64,000 nucleotides of DNA from an uncultured Muribaculaceae bacterium (GCA_910585285.1 CAJUDL010000009.1:1-64000), one strand, 5' to 3'. Positions 34,490 to 44,036 are shown, counted from the stretch's first letter. Numbers and translations are program-made. The notes: generated by a model not told the origin, from the sequence alone.

Positions 34490-35548
34490 TTATTTTGACA
34501 CTGTCACTTTCATGCCGTTTGCGAGGCGGGACTGCCCTGAAACCACGACAGTAGCTCCGGGTTCGACTCCGCTTATAAGCTCGTAAGAATCGCCGAGACG
34601 CTGTCCGAGTTCAACCTTGTTGTAACTTACGGTGCCATCTGGATTGTAGACATATACATAGTGGTTGCCGGATCCAGTCTGCTTAACCACTGCTTTGTCG
34701 GGTACAACCACGCGGCGTGCAGTCCCAAGGCTTAGTTCTACGCGTCCGAACATGCCGGGAAGAATACGGTTGTCGGAATTGGGAAGTGTCACTTCTACTC
34801 CGAATGTGCGTGATGCCTGGTCAATAGTTGGAGATACCAGGGTTACAGTGCCGTTGAAAATTTCATCGCCATAAGTGTCGAAGGTCACGATGGCTGGCAT
34901 TTCACGTCTTACTTTGGAAAGTTCGCTTTCAGAGATGTTTATTACAATCTTGACTGGCTGTGTGCGTGCCACGGTCAGGATCGGGAGAGAACCGGTCATA
35001 TCTCCCGGATCATAATTGCGGACAGTCACGACTCCCGATATCGGAGAGGTCAACACTGTGTTTTCCGTGATATTACGCAAGGCACGCTGTGCTGAAGCCA
35101 CAGCATTCTTGGCGTTGATAAGCTGAGTCTCCATCTGGTCAACCTGTTGTTTTGTTCCTCCGCCGATCTTAAAAAGTTCGAGAGCGCGGTTGTAGTCAAC
35201 CTCAATATTCTTAAGATTTGCCTTGGCGTTGTCGAGTTGCAGCTGATAGCTTGTGGTGTTGACATCGTCCATTACCACAAGTTTCTGCCCTGCAGAAACT
35301 CTCATACCTTCATCCACAAGAATCTGTTTGATTCTGTTGGGAGCAGAAGAAGAAATATTGTTTATTAGTTCCGGTTCAACAGTTGCAGTATAGTTGCCTA
35401 TCTGGTTAACTTCGCGGTCGTTGACCTGCATTGTCTTTACTACTGGGGCTGCCTCTTTCTGTGTTTCTGAATTTTCTTTGTCGCTACCGGAGCAGGCACC
35501 GAGCAGCAGGAGTGCGAAGGCAGCGGATGTGAGAAATATTTTGTTCAT
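34490..35548 (-). CDS. RND membrane fusion protein (HlyD/AcrA family) lipoprotein
   Basis: 352 residues. Lipoprotein signal ending LLLLGAC (Cys19). Contains the lipoyl-like halves (ISSSAPNRIKQILVDEGMRV near 50-85 and TSPISGVVTVRNYDPGDMTG near 160-180) flanking a short helical hairpin, then beta-barrel and membrane-proximal domains. It links the inner-membrane pump with the outer-membrane channel. The start is 11 bp after the TolC-like stop. Confidence 0.94.
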   Translation of the reverse strand: MNKIFLTSAAFALLLLGACSGSDKENSETQKEAAPVVKTMQVNDREVNQIGNYTATVEPELINNISSSAPNRIKQILVDEGMRVSAGQKLVVMDDVNTTSYQLQLDNAKANLKNIEVDYNRALELFKIGGGTKQQVDQMETQLINAKNAVASAQRALRNITENTVLTSPISGVVTVRNYDPGDMTGSLPILTVARTQPVKIVINISESELSKVRREMPAIVTFDTYGDEIFNGTVTLVSPTIDQASRTFGVEVTLPNSDNRILPGMFGRVELSLGTARRVVVPDKAVVKQTGSGNHYVYVYNPDGTVSYNKVELGQRLGDSYELISGVEPGATVVVSGQSRLANGMKVTVSK

Positions 35549-35559
35549 GACGATATGTT

Positions 35560-36912
35560 TTAGCGTGTGGAAATTGTTGAATAAGCCTGGTCTTTGCCAA
35601 GTAGTTTGTCAAGTTCACTTGTTGAGACAAGGTAATTGTAGATACTCTGAAGATATGCTAACTGAGCTGATGTATTTGCAAGCTCACTGTCGCGGAGGTT
35701 AAGATATGTCGCCGCTCCGATTTCAAAGCTTTTCTGCATTATTTCATAGGCTTTTGCCGCTTGGCGCATTCCTTCTTCACTTGCAGAGATCTGTTTGACC
35801 TGTTTGTTTATGTTGTCAAGAGCAAGGTCAACCTGCATGTTGAGAGAGTTCACGAGATTTTCTCTTTGAAATTCCAGCTCTTTAAGTTGGATCTGGGCTT
35901 GCTTGACACCGTAATATTTAGAGCCCCCGGAGAATATTGGCACCTGAATGGCTACACCTACATTTGAATATGGATTGAACTCCTGATTTTTAAGGGCATT
36001 GCCATTGCTGAGGGCATTCCAGTTGATGTTGTATGTTACAGCAAGAGTGGGAATCCAGGCGAATTTCTTAAGCGTCACATTCTGACGAGCCATATCTGTC
36101 TGGATATCGAGTGAACGCAAAGAAGTGTTGTTGGCAAGAGATCTGTTGAGCGCAGCAGTGTAACCGAACATATCGCTCTGCATTTGTTTAAGCGTCACGT
36201 CCGGCATTACTTCTACTGTTGAATCTATACCCATCAGCACTTTGAGTTGCAGCTGACATTGACGCACGGCAATATCTGCCTGCAAAAGCTCCGGCTCCAC
36301 ATTGGTTACCTGCACCTGACTGCGGAGCACGTCGTATTCAGAAGCGGTGCCTTGTTCGAATTGTTTTTTATAAACATCCGCGTTAATTTTTGCGATTTCG
36401 TAATTTTGACGGATCACATCGCGTGAAGCGATTGCGAGGAGGAGACTGTAATAAGCCTGATTCACGTTGTTTACCATATCAAGACGTGAGGCACGAGCTG
36501 CTTCAAGCGTGGAAAGGATCTGAGTGTCAGATATATTGATGGATTTCCAAAGCGCGGCATTCACAATAGGCATTGCTGCCGAAAACCCGAAATTCCACAT
36601 ATTGTCTGTACCCATCTTGATTTTGTTGGATTGGCCGCCCATGTTGAGGCTCATGGTCTGCAATTCGATGGTGCGTTGATATGCTCCGGAGAAATCGATG
36701 GAGGGGAAAAGGTTTGCTATAACCTCTTTCTTCGAATAGTCAACGCGTTTTACTTCCAGGTCTGCAACCCGGATGGTGGGATTGTCTTGCAATGCTATTG
36801 ATATACATTGCTCCCGTGATAATCTCAGCGTGTCGGCAGGAGCCGACTGTGCCATTGCTGCCATTGACAACAACAACGATAACATCGCTAAAACTGATCT
36901 TCTGACTGTCAT
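35560..36912 (-). CDS. TolC-family outer-membrane efflux channel
   Basis: 450 residues with signal peptide (to about residue 21, MAAMAQS). Two repeats of long coiled-coil helices (for example SLDIQTDMARQNVTLKKFAW and LRDSELANTSAQLAYLQSIY) and barrel strands are typical of TolC/OprM proteins. It forms the outer-membrane exit duct of the efflux system. It starts 34 bp after the tetR stop. Confidence 0.93.
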   Translation of the reverse strand: MTVRRSVLAMLSLLLSMAAMAQSAPADTLRLSREQCISIALQDNPTIRVADLEVKRVDYSKKEVIANLFPSIDFSGAYQRTIELQTMSLNMGGQSNKIKMGTDNMWNFGFSAAMPIVNAALWKSINISDTQILSTLEAARASRLDMVNNVNQAYYSLLLAIASRDVIRQNYEIAKINADVYKKQFEQGTASEYDVLRSQVQVTNVEPELLQADIAVRQCQLQLKVLMGIDSTVEVMPDVTLKQMQSDMFGYTAALNRSLANNTSLRSLDIQTDMARQNVTLKKFAWIPTLAVTYNINWNALSNGNALKNQEFNPYSNVGVAIQVPIFSGGSKYYGVKQAQIQLKELEFQRENLVNSLNMQVDLALDNINKQVKQISASEEGMRQAAKAYEIMQKSFEIGAATYLNLRDSELANTSAQLAYLQSIYNYLVSTSELDKLLGKDQAYSTISTR

Positions 36913-36946
36913 TTGATTATGAATAAGATTTAAATTGTTATTGTAT

Positions 36947-37585
36947 TCAAGAGGCCTTCGTCATGTCATTCTTGTGTATGTTCTCAAGAATAATCATCCC
37001 TTTCTGTGATGCAATGCTTCGAAGGAAACTCATACAGACGGTGTCGAAAGCTTCGGAAAGCTTCACATCGGCAGGTAGAAACTCTTCCATGCGTTTGAGT
37101 GATTCCATCTGTATTCGGAACATTCTGAAAAGAATAGGGTAATTGACATCGGAACGGAATACACCTTGTTCAAGCCCTTCTTCGAAAGCTTTCATCATGT
37201 TTGATTGCCATGTGTTAGACTGATTGTCGTATACAGGTCTTAGTTTTGCATAGGAAGAATCCATATCCCTGAAGAAATCGGTGCTTGCTTGCTCCATAAT
37301 GCGTTGCAATGTCTTGAAAACGAGATAAAAGGCTTCCATGATTGTTTCCGATTCTTGGAATATGCGCATAACTGTGTTTATGTGCTCTTTATGATAATAC
37401 CCAATAACGGCCTTCAGCATCTCCTCTTTGCTGTCAAAGATCTCGTAAAGGGTACGTTTTGACATTGACAGAGTTGAGGCAACCTTGTCCATGGTAGTTA
37501 CCTTCATGCCGTTTTTTAATATGATCGGAAGTATCGCTTTCAGAAGGTTTTCATATGCCTCATGCGAAATTGAATTCTGTTCCAT
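36947..37585 (-). CDS. TetR-family transcriptional regulator of the efflux operon
   Basis: 212 residues from the ATG at 37585. A TTG at 37618 is rejected because a TAACTTTG -7 box covers it. The N-terminal HTH is MTTMDKVASTLSMSKRTLYEIFDSKEEML-like (KVASTLSMSKRTLYEIF seen around residues 34-50), and the C-terminal ligand domain is helical. Being the first gene of the operon it probably represses its own promoter and the pump in response to a toxic ligand (inference). Confidence 0.9.
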   Translation of the reverse strand: MEQNSISHEAYENLLKAILPIILKNGMKVTTMDKVASTLSMSKRTLYEIFDSKEEMLKAVIGYYHKEHINTVMRIFQESETIMEAFYLVFKTLQRIMEQASTDFFRDMDSSYAKLRPVYDNQSNTWQSNMMKAFEEGLEQGVFRSDVNYPILFRMFRIQMESLKRMEEFLPADVKLSEAFDTVCMSFLRSIASQKGMIILENIHKNDMTKAS

Positions 37586-37615
37586 GAAATGGTTTCTAAG
37601 ATGGAAAAACAATCG

Positions 37616-37623
37616 CAAAGTTA
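37616..37623 (-). promoter_or_regulatory. -7 box of the tetR-efflux operon
   Basis: TAACTTTG on the minus strand, 31 bp before the tetR ATG. No clear -33 TTTG was found at the usual spacing. Confidence 0.5.
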
Positions 37624-37630
37624 AATAAAA

Positions 37631-37661
37631 AAACTGAAAACCTTAAAAAAGTTTTCAGTTT
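37631..37661 (-). terminator. Rho-independent terminator after tdh
   Basis: AAACTGAAAAC pairs with GTTTTCAGTTT; on the minus strand the stem runs into a TTTTTTT tract. It lies between the tdh stop and the tetR promoter. Confidence 0.8.
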
Positions 37662-37720
37662 TATTCATAAATATCAATATAAAAATTTTAAATTAACAAA
37701 ATTTAAAGAATTATAATGAT

Positions 37721-38674
37721 TTAGAGGAGTTTCTTTTCGAGGTTGATGAGCATGTCGCGGGTCATGGCATCAAGGTCGTATTCGGGTTTCCATCCCCACT
37801 CTTCGCGTGCGCAAGTGTCGTCGAGGCTGTCGGGCCAAGAGTCTGCTATCTTCTGACGCAGGGGATCAAGCTCATATGTCATCTTGAACTCCGGACGATA
37901 CTCTCGGATTTTATTGTAGATTATTTCCGGATCAAAACTCATTGACGCGATGTTGAATGAATTGCGATGTTTGAACTTTGTTGGATCAGCTTCCATAATC
38001 TCGATGGCTGCACGCAATGCATCGGGCATATACATCATGTCCATAAAGGTGCCCGGTTTCAAAGGACATTTAAATTCCTCTTCTTTGACTGCCGAATAGT
38101 AGATGTCAACGGCATAGTCGGTGGTGCCACCACCGGGAGGAGCCACATATGATATCAATCCGGGGAATCGCACGGAACGGGTATCAACCCCGAAACGTCG
38201 CGCATAATAATCGGAAAGCATCTCACCGGTGACTTTAGTTACGCCATATATTGTTTCGGGACGCTGGATAGTGTCTTGCGGAGTCTTGGTGTGTGGTGTG
38301 TCAGGACCGAAAGAACCGATACTGCTCGGAGTGAAGAGTGAGCACCCTTTTTCTCTTGAAATCTCAAGACAATTGTAGAGTCCGCCAACACCGATCTTCC
38401 ATGCAAGCTGTGGCTTTGCTTCAGCTACAGCCGATAGAAGGGCGGCGAGGTTGTAAATTGTATCGATTTTATATTTTTCAACCGCTTCAGCGATCTGAGC
38501 CGGATTTGTGATATCCACAATCATCGACGGACCGCTTTCGGCAAGTTCTCCCTTGGGCTCGGCTCCCGGAATGTATCCGGCAACAACATTGCCTGTGGGA
38601 TATTCTTTACGGAGGCGCATTGTAAGCTCAGAACCTATCTGGCCGGTTGCTCCAATAATCAGAATATTTTTCAT
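37721..38674 (-). CDS. tdh: L-threonine 3-dehydrogenase, SDR (epimerase-like) type
   Basis: 317 residues from the ATG at 38674. The frame stays open to 38848, but that adds 58 hydrophobic residues before the Rossmann strand and overlaps kbl. MKNILIIGATGQIGSEL has the GxxGxxG NAD motif, and YGVTK (in ETIYGVTKVTGE) is the SDR YxxxK. This short-chain form of threonine dehydrogenase oxidises L-threonine to 2-amino-3-ketobutyrate in the cytoplasm. The adjacent divergent kbl encodes the next enzyme, which strongly supports the call over a generic epimerase. Confidence 0.92.
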   Translation of the reverse strand: MKNILIIGATGQIGSELTMRLRKEYPTGNVVAGYIPGAEPKGELAESGPSMIVDITNPAQIAEAVEKYKIDTIYNLAALLSAVAEAKPQLAWKIGVGGLYNCLEISREKGCSLFTPSSIGSFGPDTPHTKTPQDTIQRPETIYGVTKVTGEMLSDYYARRFGVDTRSVRFPGLISYVAPPGGGTTDYAVDIYYSAVKEEEFKCPLKPGTFMDMMYMPDALRAAIEIMEADPTKFKHRNSFNIASMSFDPEIIYNKIREYRPEFKMTYELDPLRQKIADSWPDSLDDTCAREEWGWKPEYDLDAMTRDMLINLEKKLL

Positions 38675-38701
38675 GACATAAAACTCGGTTAGATTTATTT
38701 G

Positions 38702-38739
38702 CAAATTTATATAAAATTCATAAATAATCGTTAACTTTG
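38702..38739. promoter_or_regulatory. Divergent promoter boxes of tdh and kbl
   Basis: Minus strand TAAATTTG (38702-38709) faces tdh, and plus strand TAACTTTG (38732-38739) faces kbl, 22 bp apart. The -33 elements are not clear. The kbl leader then carries a short purine-rich AAAGGTAATAGGG-like heptamer stretch (38757-38800). Confidence 0.5.
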
Positions 38740-38838
38740 GAGAAAATATTGTATGGAAAAGGTAAAAGGTAATAGGGAAAAGGGGAAAGGCAATAAGAGA
38801 GATGTTAGAAGCAATACCAGAATTTAAATACCATAATA

Positions 38839-40032
38839 ATGTACACAAAATTTCAGGAGCATCTGCAGAAAGAGCTTCAGGGCATCAAAGATGCCGGTCT
38901 TTACAAAAATGAAAGAGTTATCGTCACTCCTCAGAGTTCCGATATCGAGGTTGAGAACGTGAAAGGGGAAGTGCTGAACTTCTGTGCCAACAATTATCTC
39001 GGTCTTGCCGACAACAGCCGTTTGATAGAGGCTGCCAAATGTGCGATGGATAACCGTGGTTACGGAATGTCGTCGGTGCGTTTCATCTGTGGTACTCAGG
39101 ATCTGCATAAAGAGTTGGAGGCTGCTATCAGTGATTATTTCAAAACAGAAGACACGATTCTTTATGCCGCTTGTTTCGATGCTAACGGTGGTCTTTTCGA
39201 ACCTCTTTTCACTGAGGAAGATGCCATCATATCTGATTCTTTGAATCATGCTTCTATCATCGACGGCGTGCGTCTTTGCAAGGCGAAACGTTTCCGTTAT
39301 AAGAATGCTGATATGGAAGATCTCGAACGTTGCCTGAAGGAGGCTGCGGATTGCCGCTTCAAGATTATTGCTACAGACGGTGTGTTCTCAATGGATGGAA
39401 ATGTGGCTCCGATGGATAAGATCTGTGAGCTTGCCGAGAAATATGATGCATTGGTAATGGTTGACGAAAGTCATTCAGCAGGAGTGGTCGGCGCAACAGG
39501 TCATGGCGTGGCTGAGAAATATGATTGCTACGGCAAGATTGATATCTTCACCGGGACGCTTGGTAAGTCGTTTGGTGGAGCGATGGGTGGTTTCACAACC
39601 GGTCGCAAAGAGATAATAGACATGCTTCGTCAGCGTTCTCGTCCTTATCTTTTCTCCAATTCTGTTGCTCCTTCGATCGTGGGTGCAAGCATCGAGATGT
39701 TCAAGATGCTCGGGGAGTCTGATTCACTTCACGACACTCTTATGGAGAATGTTGAATACTTCCGCACAAAAATGCTTGATGCAGGTTTCGATATCAAGCC
39801 TACGCAAAGTGCCATCTGCGCTGTGATGCTCTATGATGCTAAGCTTTCACAGGATTTTGCATCTGAAATGCAGAAAGAGGGTATATACGTTACAGGTTTC
39901 TATTATCCGGTCGTGCCCAAGGATCAGGCGCGCATTCGCGTGCAGCTTTCTGCCGCCCATACCCGCGAGCAACTCGACAAGGCGATAGCGGCCTTCATCA
40001 AAGTTGGCAAAAAGCTCGGAGTGCTTAAGTAA
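38839..40032 (+). CDS. kbl: Glycine C-acetyltransferase (2-amino-3-ketobutyrate CoA ligase)
   Basis: 397 residues, full length for this PLP-dependent alpha-oxoamine synthase. PLP lysine K243 in FTGTLGKSFGG and the PLP-contacting DESHSAG (209-215) are visible, as is the N-terminal NNYLGLADN. It splits 2-amino-3-ketobutyrate with CoA into glycine and acetyl-CoA. With the divergent tdh it completes threonine-to-glycine catabolism; glyA elsewhere in the window can turn the glycine into serine. Confidence 0.96.
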   Translation: MYTKFQEHLQKELQGIKDAGLYKNERVIVTPQSSDIEVENVKGEVLNFCANNYLGLADNSRLIEAAKCAMDNRGYGMSSVRFICGTQDLHKELEAAISDYFKTEDTILYAACFDANGGLFEPLFTEEDAIISDSLNHASIIDGVRLCKAKRFRYKNADMEDLERCLKEAADCRFKIIATDGVFSMDGNVAPMDKICELAEKYDALVMVDESHSAGVVGATGHGVAEKYDCYGKIDIFTGTLGKSFGGAMGGFTTGRKEIIDMLRQRSRPYLFSNSVAPSIVGASIEMFKMLGESDSLHDTLMENVEYFRTKMLDAGFDIKPTQSAICAVMLYDAKLSQDFASEMQKEGIYVTGFYYPVVPKDQARIRVQLSAAHTREQLDKAIAAFIKVGKKLGVLK

Positions 40033-40060
40033 AATACAAGACAGATAGTATAATCATAGA

Positions 40061-40119
40061 CTGAAAATTAGAAAAAACTTCTGTGCAATCTGCACAGAAG
40101 CTTTTTCTATGATTTTCAG
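40061..40119. terminator. Bidirectional terminator between kbl and the porin gene
   Basis: CTTCTGTGCA and TGCACAGAAG form the core stem, flanked by AAAAA/TTTTT and then CTGAAAAT/ATTTTCAG, so U-runs appear in both directions. It lies between convergent genes. Confidence 0.85.
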
Positions 40120-40137
40120 CAGCGTTATGGCAATTCC

Positions 40138-42189
40138 TTAATTAGCGAAGTCTATCGACAGTCCGAAGCGCAGTTGGCGCGGGTCGATAGGGTAATGAGG
40201 GAGAGAGAAGTAATTTTTTCCGAAAAGCCCCTGATTCACATGGCTCCACAACACGAAGAACCTGACTTTATATAGCTTAGCGGTGACATAGGCGTTTGCC
40301 ACTGCGAAGTTTCCAACCCATATCGGATTCTCGCCTTGCACGTGGAAAGACATGGTTGCGGGTTGATAGTTGTAGCCACGATATTTGGTGTAATAATCGC
40401 AATCAACGCCGAGCTGCATGTGGAGCACGCGGAATGCGGTGAATCCGAGGAACATGTTGCTGTAGACGCTAAGAGCCGGGAGAGGTATCACATCCTGATT
40501 GGATGAGACCTGATAGGTAACAGTGTTGTTCCAGTTCCATATTCCGAATTTGAGTTTCTGCTCTATGGAGGCTGAGAAAATCTGAACGCTGCCACCATAT
40601 TGCTCCGGCATGGATGAGGGGTTGAAATAAACGCAGTTTTGAATATTTTCAACTCCAGCGCGAAGATCTGTTTTTGTCCATGGAATATGCAGATGTCCGC
40701 CCACGCGGAAGGAGCGTGTCTTGCCGAAATCATTGTTCCAGATGAAATGGTTTGATACGTAGTTGCGGAGCAGATACGACGGAGTCTGGTTGCGGAAGAA
40801 GCCTTCGGCAGAAATGCGCACGGTATCTTTGCCGAGGCGAAAGCGAGTCTCGACATATCCGTCGATGTCGATGTCTCCCGCAGCATCACCCATTAGTCCG
40901 AATTTGGCATTGGCAGCGTATCTGAGCAGAGAGCCTTTCATCTTTTCGAGGCGACCTCCAATCCAGAGGCGGTTTCTTTTTTTCTCCGGCTCGAAGTTGA
41001 ATCCTTCCGGAAGAGGAGTTACTTCTGCCGGCTCTTCAAAAGGTTCCGGCAAGAGATAAGATTGCTTGAATCTGTCGAATTCATATGTGGCATATGCCGA
41101 AAGTCCGAATTTTGCCCATTTCTGAAAACCCTCGATCATTGAGATTCCTACGGTGTTTGAGAATGACCAATAATGAGTGTTGTCAAGTGTGAAATCAGGG
41201 TTGAAATATGTATTTGCCCAGAATGTGGAAGCCTCATCAGCGCGGGTGTTCTTGAATGTGTGGTGATTGTATTTATAATCAAAGGCATAAATGATTTTCG
41301 TGACGGGCACAAGAGTGCGACGCTCCACTGTGTCACCCTCCTGCGTGTCGTCGCGCCAGAAGCCAATCTTATAGGCATGCGACATATAAAACTCTGCGCC
41401 CACAAGTCGGTTCTGAGCTCCATTCAGTCGCGTAGGAATGCTCTTGGGCTCGATTTTGTCGACACCTCCCTGCAGCACTGCCGGATCCTCAATATATAGA
41501 TCATCCGTTATGCCGCCGTTTTCCTGGTTCTGCGAATTATAATGATTGAGGAAAGCCTGCATTTCGTAATGGTCAGTGGTGTAATATCCCTGGAATCCAT
41601 AAATGAGATTCTTGGCTGCCTGACTATTGTATGCCCCTTTTGTATAGAGATAGTCGATGTTGGCACCAATTCCTATCTTTCGGTTCACATTCCCGGCGAA
41701 GACACCTTTAAGACGGTCGGTGTGGTTATCGCGGTTGCCCCCGAAATTATAAGACAAGAGGGTCATGGGAATATAGACATTGTAGAATTTTTCCTTGTTG
41801 AATGTTGGCAGCCAGTAATTCAACGCATCTTCAAACATGAATGCGGATGGTTGCGGACGTTGGAAATAAAGCATGTTTAGTCCCTCCGCAGCAAAAGAGC
41901 CGGTTGTTGCCCATGCATCGGAATTCATCGCCGGCACAAACTGCCGCTGGTAATTATAAAGCAGGGTATCGATCGTTGACTCTTCATGAGTGCCAAGGGG
42001 ATATGACAATTTCCATGCATTGCCCGGCTTGTATGTTTCTTTTTTTGTTTCCGAATCTTTGTTAGAGAGTCCGGGCATACGATCACTTCCTCCACTATGT
42101 TCTCCAGTGTGCGACATCGGTCGCTGGCCTTGTGCAAGCAAAGGAAACAGAGAGAGAATAAGCAGTATTATAGTTTTATTTAGATTCAT
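40138..42189 (-). CDS. Putative outer-membrane porin (Porin_10-like)
   Basis: 683 residues. Signal peptide MNLNKTIILLILSLFPLLAQ, a low-complexity Ser/Gly/Lys linker (about 22-60), then a long beta-rich region with alternating aromatic strands (YIPMTLLSYNFGG, IGANIDYLYTKGAYNS) and a C-terminus LPHYPIDPRQLRFGLSIDFA, as in Bacteroidota putative porins. Likely an outer-membrane channel. It has its own promoter (42208-42237) and shares a terminator with kbl. Substrate unknown. Confidence 0.82.
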   Translation of the reverse strand: MNLNKTIILLILSLFPLLAQGQRPMSHTGEHSGGSDRMPGLSNKDSETKKETYKPGNAWKLSYPLGTHEESTIDTLLYNYQRQFVPAMNSDAWATTGSFAAEGLNMLYFQRPQPSAFMFEDALNYWLPTFNKEKFYNVYIPMTLLSYNFGGNRDNHTDRLKGVFAGNVNRKIGIGANIDYLYTKGAYNSQAAKNLIYGFQGYYTTDHYEMQAFLNHYNSQNQENGGITDDLYIEDPAVLQGGVDKIEPKSIPTRLNGAQNRLVGAEFYMSHAYKIGFWRDDTQEGDTVERRTLVPVTKIIYAFDYKYNHHTFKNTRADEASTFWANTYFNPDFTLDNTHYWSFSNTVGISMIEGFQKWAKFGLSAYATYEFDRFKQSYLLPEPFEEPAEVTPLPEGFNFEPEKKRNRLWIGGRLEKMKGSLLRYAANAKFGLMGDAAGDIDIDGYVETRFRLGKDTVRISAEGFFRNQTPSYLLRNYVSNHFIWNNDFGKTRSFRVGGHLHIPWTKTDLRAGVENIQNCVYFNPSSMPEQYGGSVQIFSASIEQKLKFGIWNWNNTVTYQVSSNQDVIPLPALSVYSNMFLGFTAFRVLHMQLGVDCDYYTKYRGYNYQPATMSFHVQGENPIWVGNFAVANAYVTAKLYKVRFFVLWSHVNQGLFGKNYFSLPHYPIDPRQLRFGLSIDFAN

Positions 42190-42207
42190 CTTGATTCATT
42201 GAGATGA

Positions 42208-42237
42208 CAAAGTTAGTAAAAAAACGCCTAAAACAAA
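42208..42237 (-). promoter_or_regulatory. Promoter of the putative porin gene
   Basis: Minus strand TTTG (42234-42237), 18-bp spacer, TAACTTTG (42208-42215), about 20 bases before the ATG. Confidence 0.65.
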
Positions 42238-42385
42238 ACAAAGCCGGGGTTTCACAACTCCAACTTTGTTTTAGCATTAAAAATTTCTTTCTAATACCAT
42301 GAATAAAACACAGTGCAAATACAATAATCGTAACTATATAACATATGAGATGCCGAAAATGTTTCTTATTATGAGATTATTTTGC

Positions 42386-42393
42386 TAAATTTG
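42386..42393 (+). promoter_or_regulatory. -7 box upstream of the barrel-protein operon
   Basis: TAAATTTG, 26 bp before the ATG at 42420. The expected -33 position holds TTTC, an imperfect match. Confidence 0.5.
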
Positions 42394-42419
42394 CATATTA
42401 ATATTAATAATTTTTATTT

Positions 42420-43037
42420 ATGAAAAATTTCAAACATCTGATTATCATAGCCCTGATGGCAGTTTTTACATGTGGTCAGGCTAATGCAGAATTTCGTTTC
42501 GGTATCAAGGCGGGTTTAAACGTCAATAAATTACATCTGTCTGAACTCAAACAGAATATATCATCCGACAATCAATGTGGAGTCACAGCCGGTGTGATGA
42601 CTGAGTTTACAGTTCCCGTAGTAGGAATCGGTTTTGATCTCTCTCTCATGTATACTCACATGAACAACGATATCAAGGAAGGCGCAGCCGAGGGTACGGT
42701 CGGAAAAAATTTTCTTGAAATACCATTGAATCTTAAATATAAGCTCAAACTTCCGGTGGTTTCCTCTTTCATGGTTCCAATGATTTATACGGGACCTACA
42801 ATGGCACTCAAACTTGACAAGAGCACATTCCAGAATCTTAAGACCAAGACAGTGCAGATGGGTTGGAACGTAGGTATAGGTCTGGAGTTTGTCAAACATC
42901 TTCAGATCAGCGGTGGCTATACGTTTGGTATGAACAATCTCGCGAAGAAAATACCGGTGGTCAACAATAATATGAATATTGGAGATATCAAGGTCAAGAA
43001 TAATTATTGGACAATTACTGCCGCATATCTCTTCTAA
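42420..43037 (+). CDS. Outer-membrane beta-barrel protein (porin family), copy 1
   Basis: 205 residues with signal peptide to about residue 24 (GQANAEF). The mature part starts FRFGIKAGLNVNKLHL, a typical PorT/OMP_b-brl start, and ends in alternating strands (YWTITAAYLF with terminal Phe). Probably an 8-stranded outer-membrane barrel of unknown function. It is followed after 16 bp by a related gene and, further on, DUF59 and lpxH genes in an apparent operon. Confidence 0.83.
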   Translation: MKNFKHLIIIALMAVFTCGQANAEFRFGIKAGLNVNKLHLSELKQNISSDNQCGVTAGVMTEFTVPVVGIGFDLSLMYTHMNNDIKEGAAEGTVGKNFLEIPLNLKYKLKLPVVSSFMVPMIYTGPTMALKLDKSTFQNLKTKTVQMGWNVGIGLEFVKHLQISGGYTFGMNNLAKKIPVVNNNMNIGDIKVKNNYWTITAAYLF

Positions 43038-43053
43038 TGATTAATTATTTGAA

Positions 43054-43662
43054 ATGAGAAAAATCTTAACCGCTCTGCTGTTGGCAGTAATAACTTTTGG
43101 AGCTTCAGCCGAATTTCGCTGGGGACCGACTGCGGGTATCAATATCTCTGAACTGTATTGGAAGCAAGATCTTGTTGAGAACAAAATTCTTGTGGGTCCG
43201 AATGTCGGAGTAATGGGTGAAGTTATGATTCCGGGTATTGGATTCGGTGTGGACATCGCTGTCAAATACAGTATGCATGGGTCTTCTGTTAATTTCGGTG
43301 ATCAGTATATCTGGAGTTCCGAAGGTTATGGAAAGGAGAATGTGTGGTTTCACACATTGCAGATTCCTTTGAACCTGCGCTTCAAATGGACCCGTATGAA
43401 CGGACTTGAGCATTATGTGGCTCCGTTCGTGTATGGCGGTCCGGTATTCAATTTCAATCTGTCAACATCCGATCTGCCCATTATCGAGCATCCTGCAGGA
43501 TCGTTCGGACTGCAGTGTGGCATCGGTGGCGAATTCTTCGAGCGTTATCAGCTCTCCGCCGGTTATTACTGGGGTATCTCATATGATTGCCGCACTGTTA
43601 AACTCGACAATTTCAGTGCCCGTTCACGTGGCTGGCAGATTAATGTTGCTGTGCTTTTCTAA
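43054..43662 (+). CDS. Outer-membrane beta-barrel protein (porin family), copy 2
   Basis: 202 residues with signal peptide MRKILTALLLAVITFGASA. FRWGPTAGINISELYW parallels copy 1, and the end GWQINVAVLF is a barrel C-terminal strand. Likely arose by tandem duplication of the preceding gene with strong divergence. It precedes the DUF59 gene by 11 bp. Specific role unknown. Confidence 0.83.
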   Translation: MRKILTALLLAVITFGASAEFRWGPTAGINISELYWKQDLVENKILVGPNVGVMGEVMIPGIGFGVDIAVKYSMHGSSVNFGDQYIWSSEGYGKENVWFHTLQIPLNLRFKWTRMNGLEHYVAPFVYGGPVFNFNLSTSDLPIIEHPAGSFGLQCGIGGEFFERYQLSAGYYWGISYDCRTVKLDNFSARSRGWQINVAVLF

Positions 43663-43673
43663 AATTCTTAATT

Positions 43674-44036
43674 ATGGAAGAGAGTAAGGAAGAAGTGAAA
43701 GGCGCTCCGATGGTTCAGACAGATGAGGAACTGCGTATCACAGAGAAAGCTATAGAACTTCTCAAGACTGTGTATGATCCTGAGATTCCGGTAAATGTTT
43801 ATGATCTGGGTCTTATCTATCGCATAGAGTATGATCCTTCCGACAAGGTGCTGCATGTTGACATGACGCTTACGGCACCTTCATGCCCGGCAGCTGATTT
43901 CATTCTTGAAGATGTGCGCCAGAAGCTTGTGAGCATTGAAGGACCGGAGAAGGTGGATTTGCGTCTTGTGTTCGAACCGGAGTGGAATAATGACATGATG
44001 TCAGAGGAAGCCAAGCTCGAACTTGGATTTTTATGA
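43674..44036 (+). CDS. DUF59/MIP18-family iron-sulfur assembly factor (SufT-like)
   Basis: 120 residues. The family core reads VYDPEIPVNVYDLGLIYRIE followed by LTAPSCPAADFILEDVRQKL, where the Cys of APSC is the conserved one of MIP18/PaaD-like proteins. These proteins assist Fe-S cluster maturation in the cytoplasm. The stop overlaps the next gene's ATG (ATGA), so it is translationally coupled to the LpxH-like gene. Confidence 0.9.
   Translation: MEESKEEVKGAPMVQTDEELRITEKAIELLKTVYDPEIPVNVYDLGLIYRIEYDPSDKVLHVDMTLTAPSCPAADFILEDVRQKLVSIEGPEKVDLRLVFEPEWNNDMMSEEAKLELGFL

Noticed and set aside
38675..38848. 58-residue N-terminal extension of threonine dehydrogenase
   Set aside because: It would precede the Rossmann strand, overlaps kbl and both promoter boxes, and is AT-rich non-coding in character.
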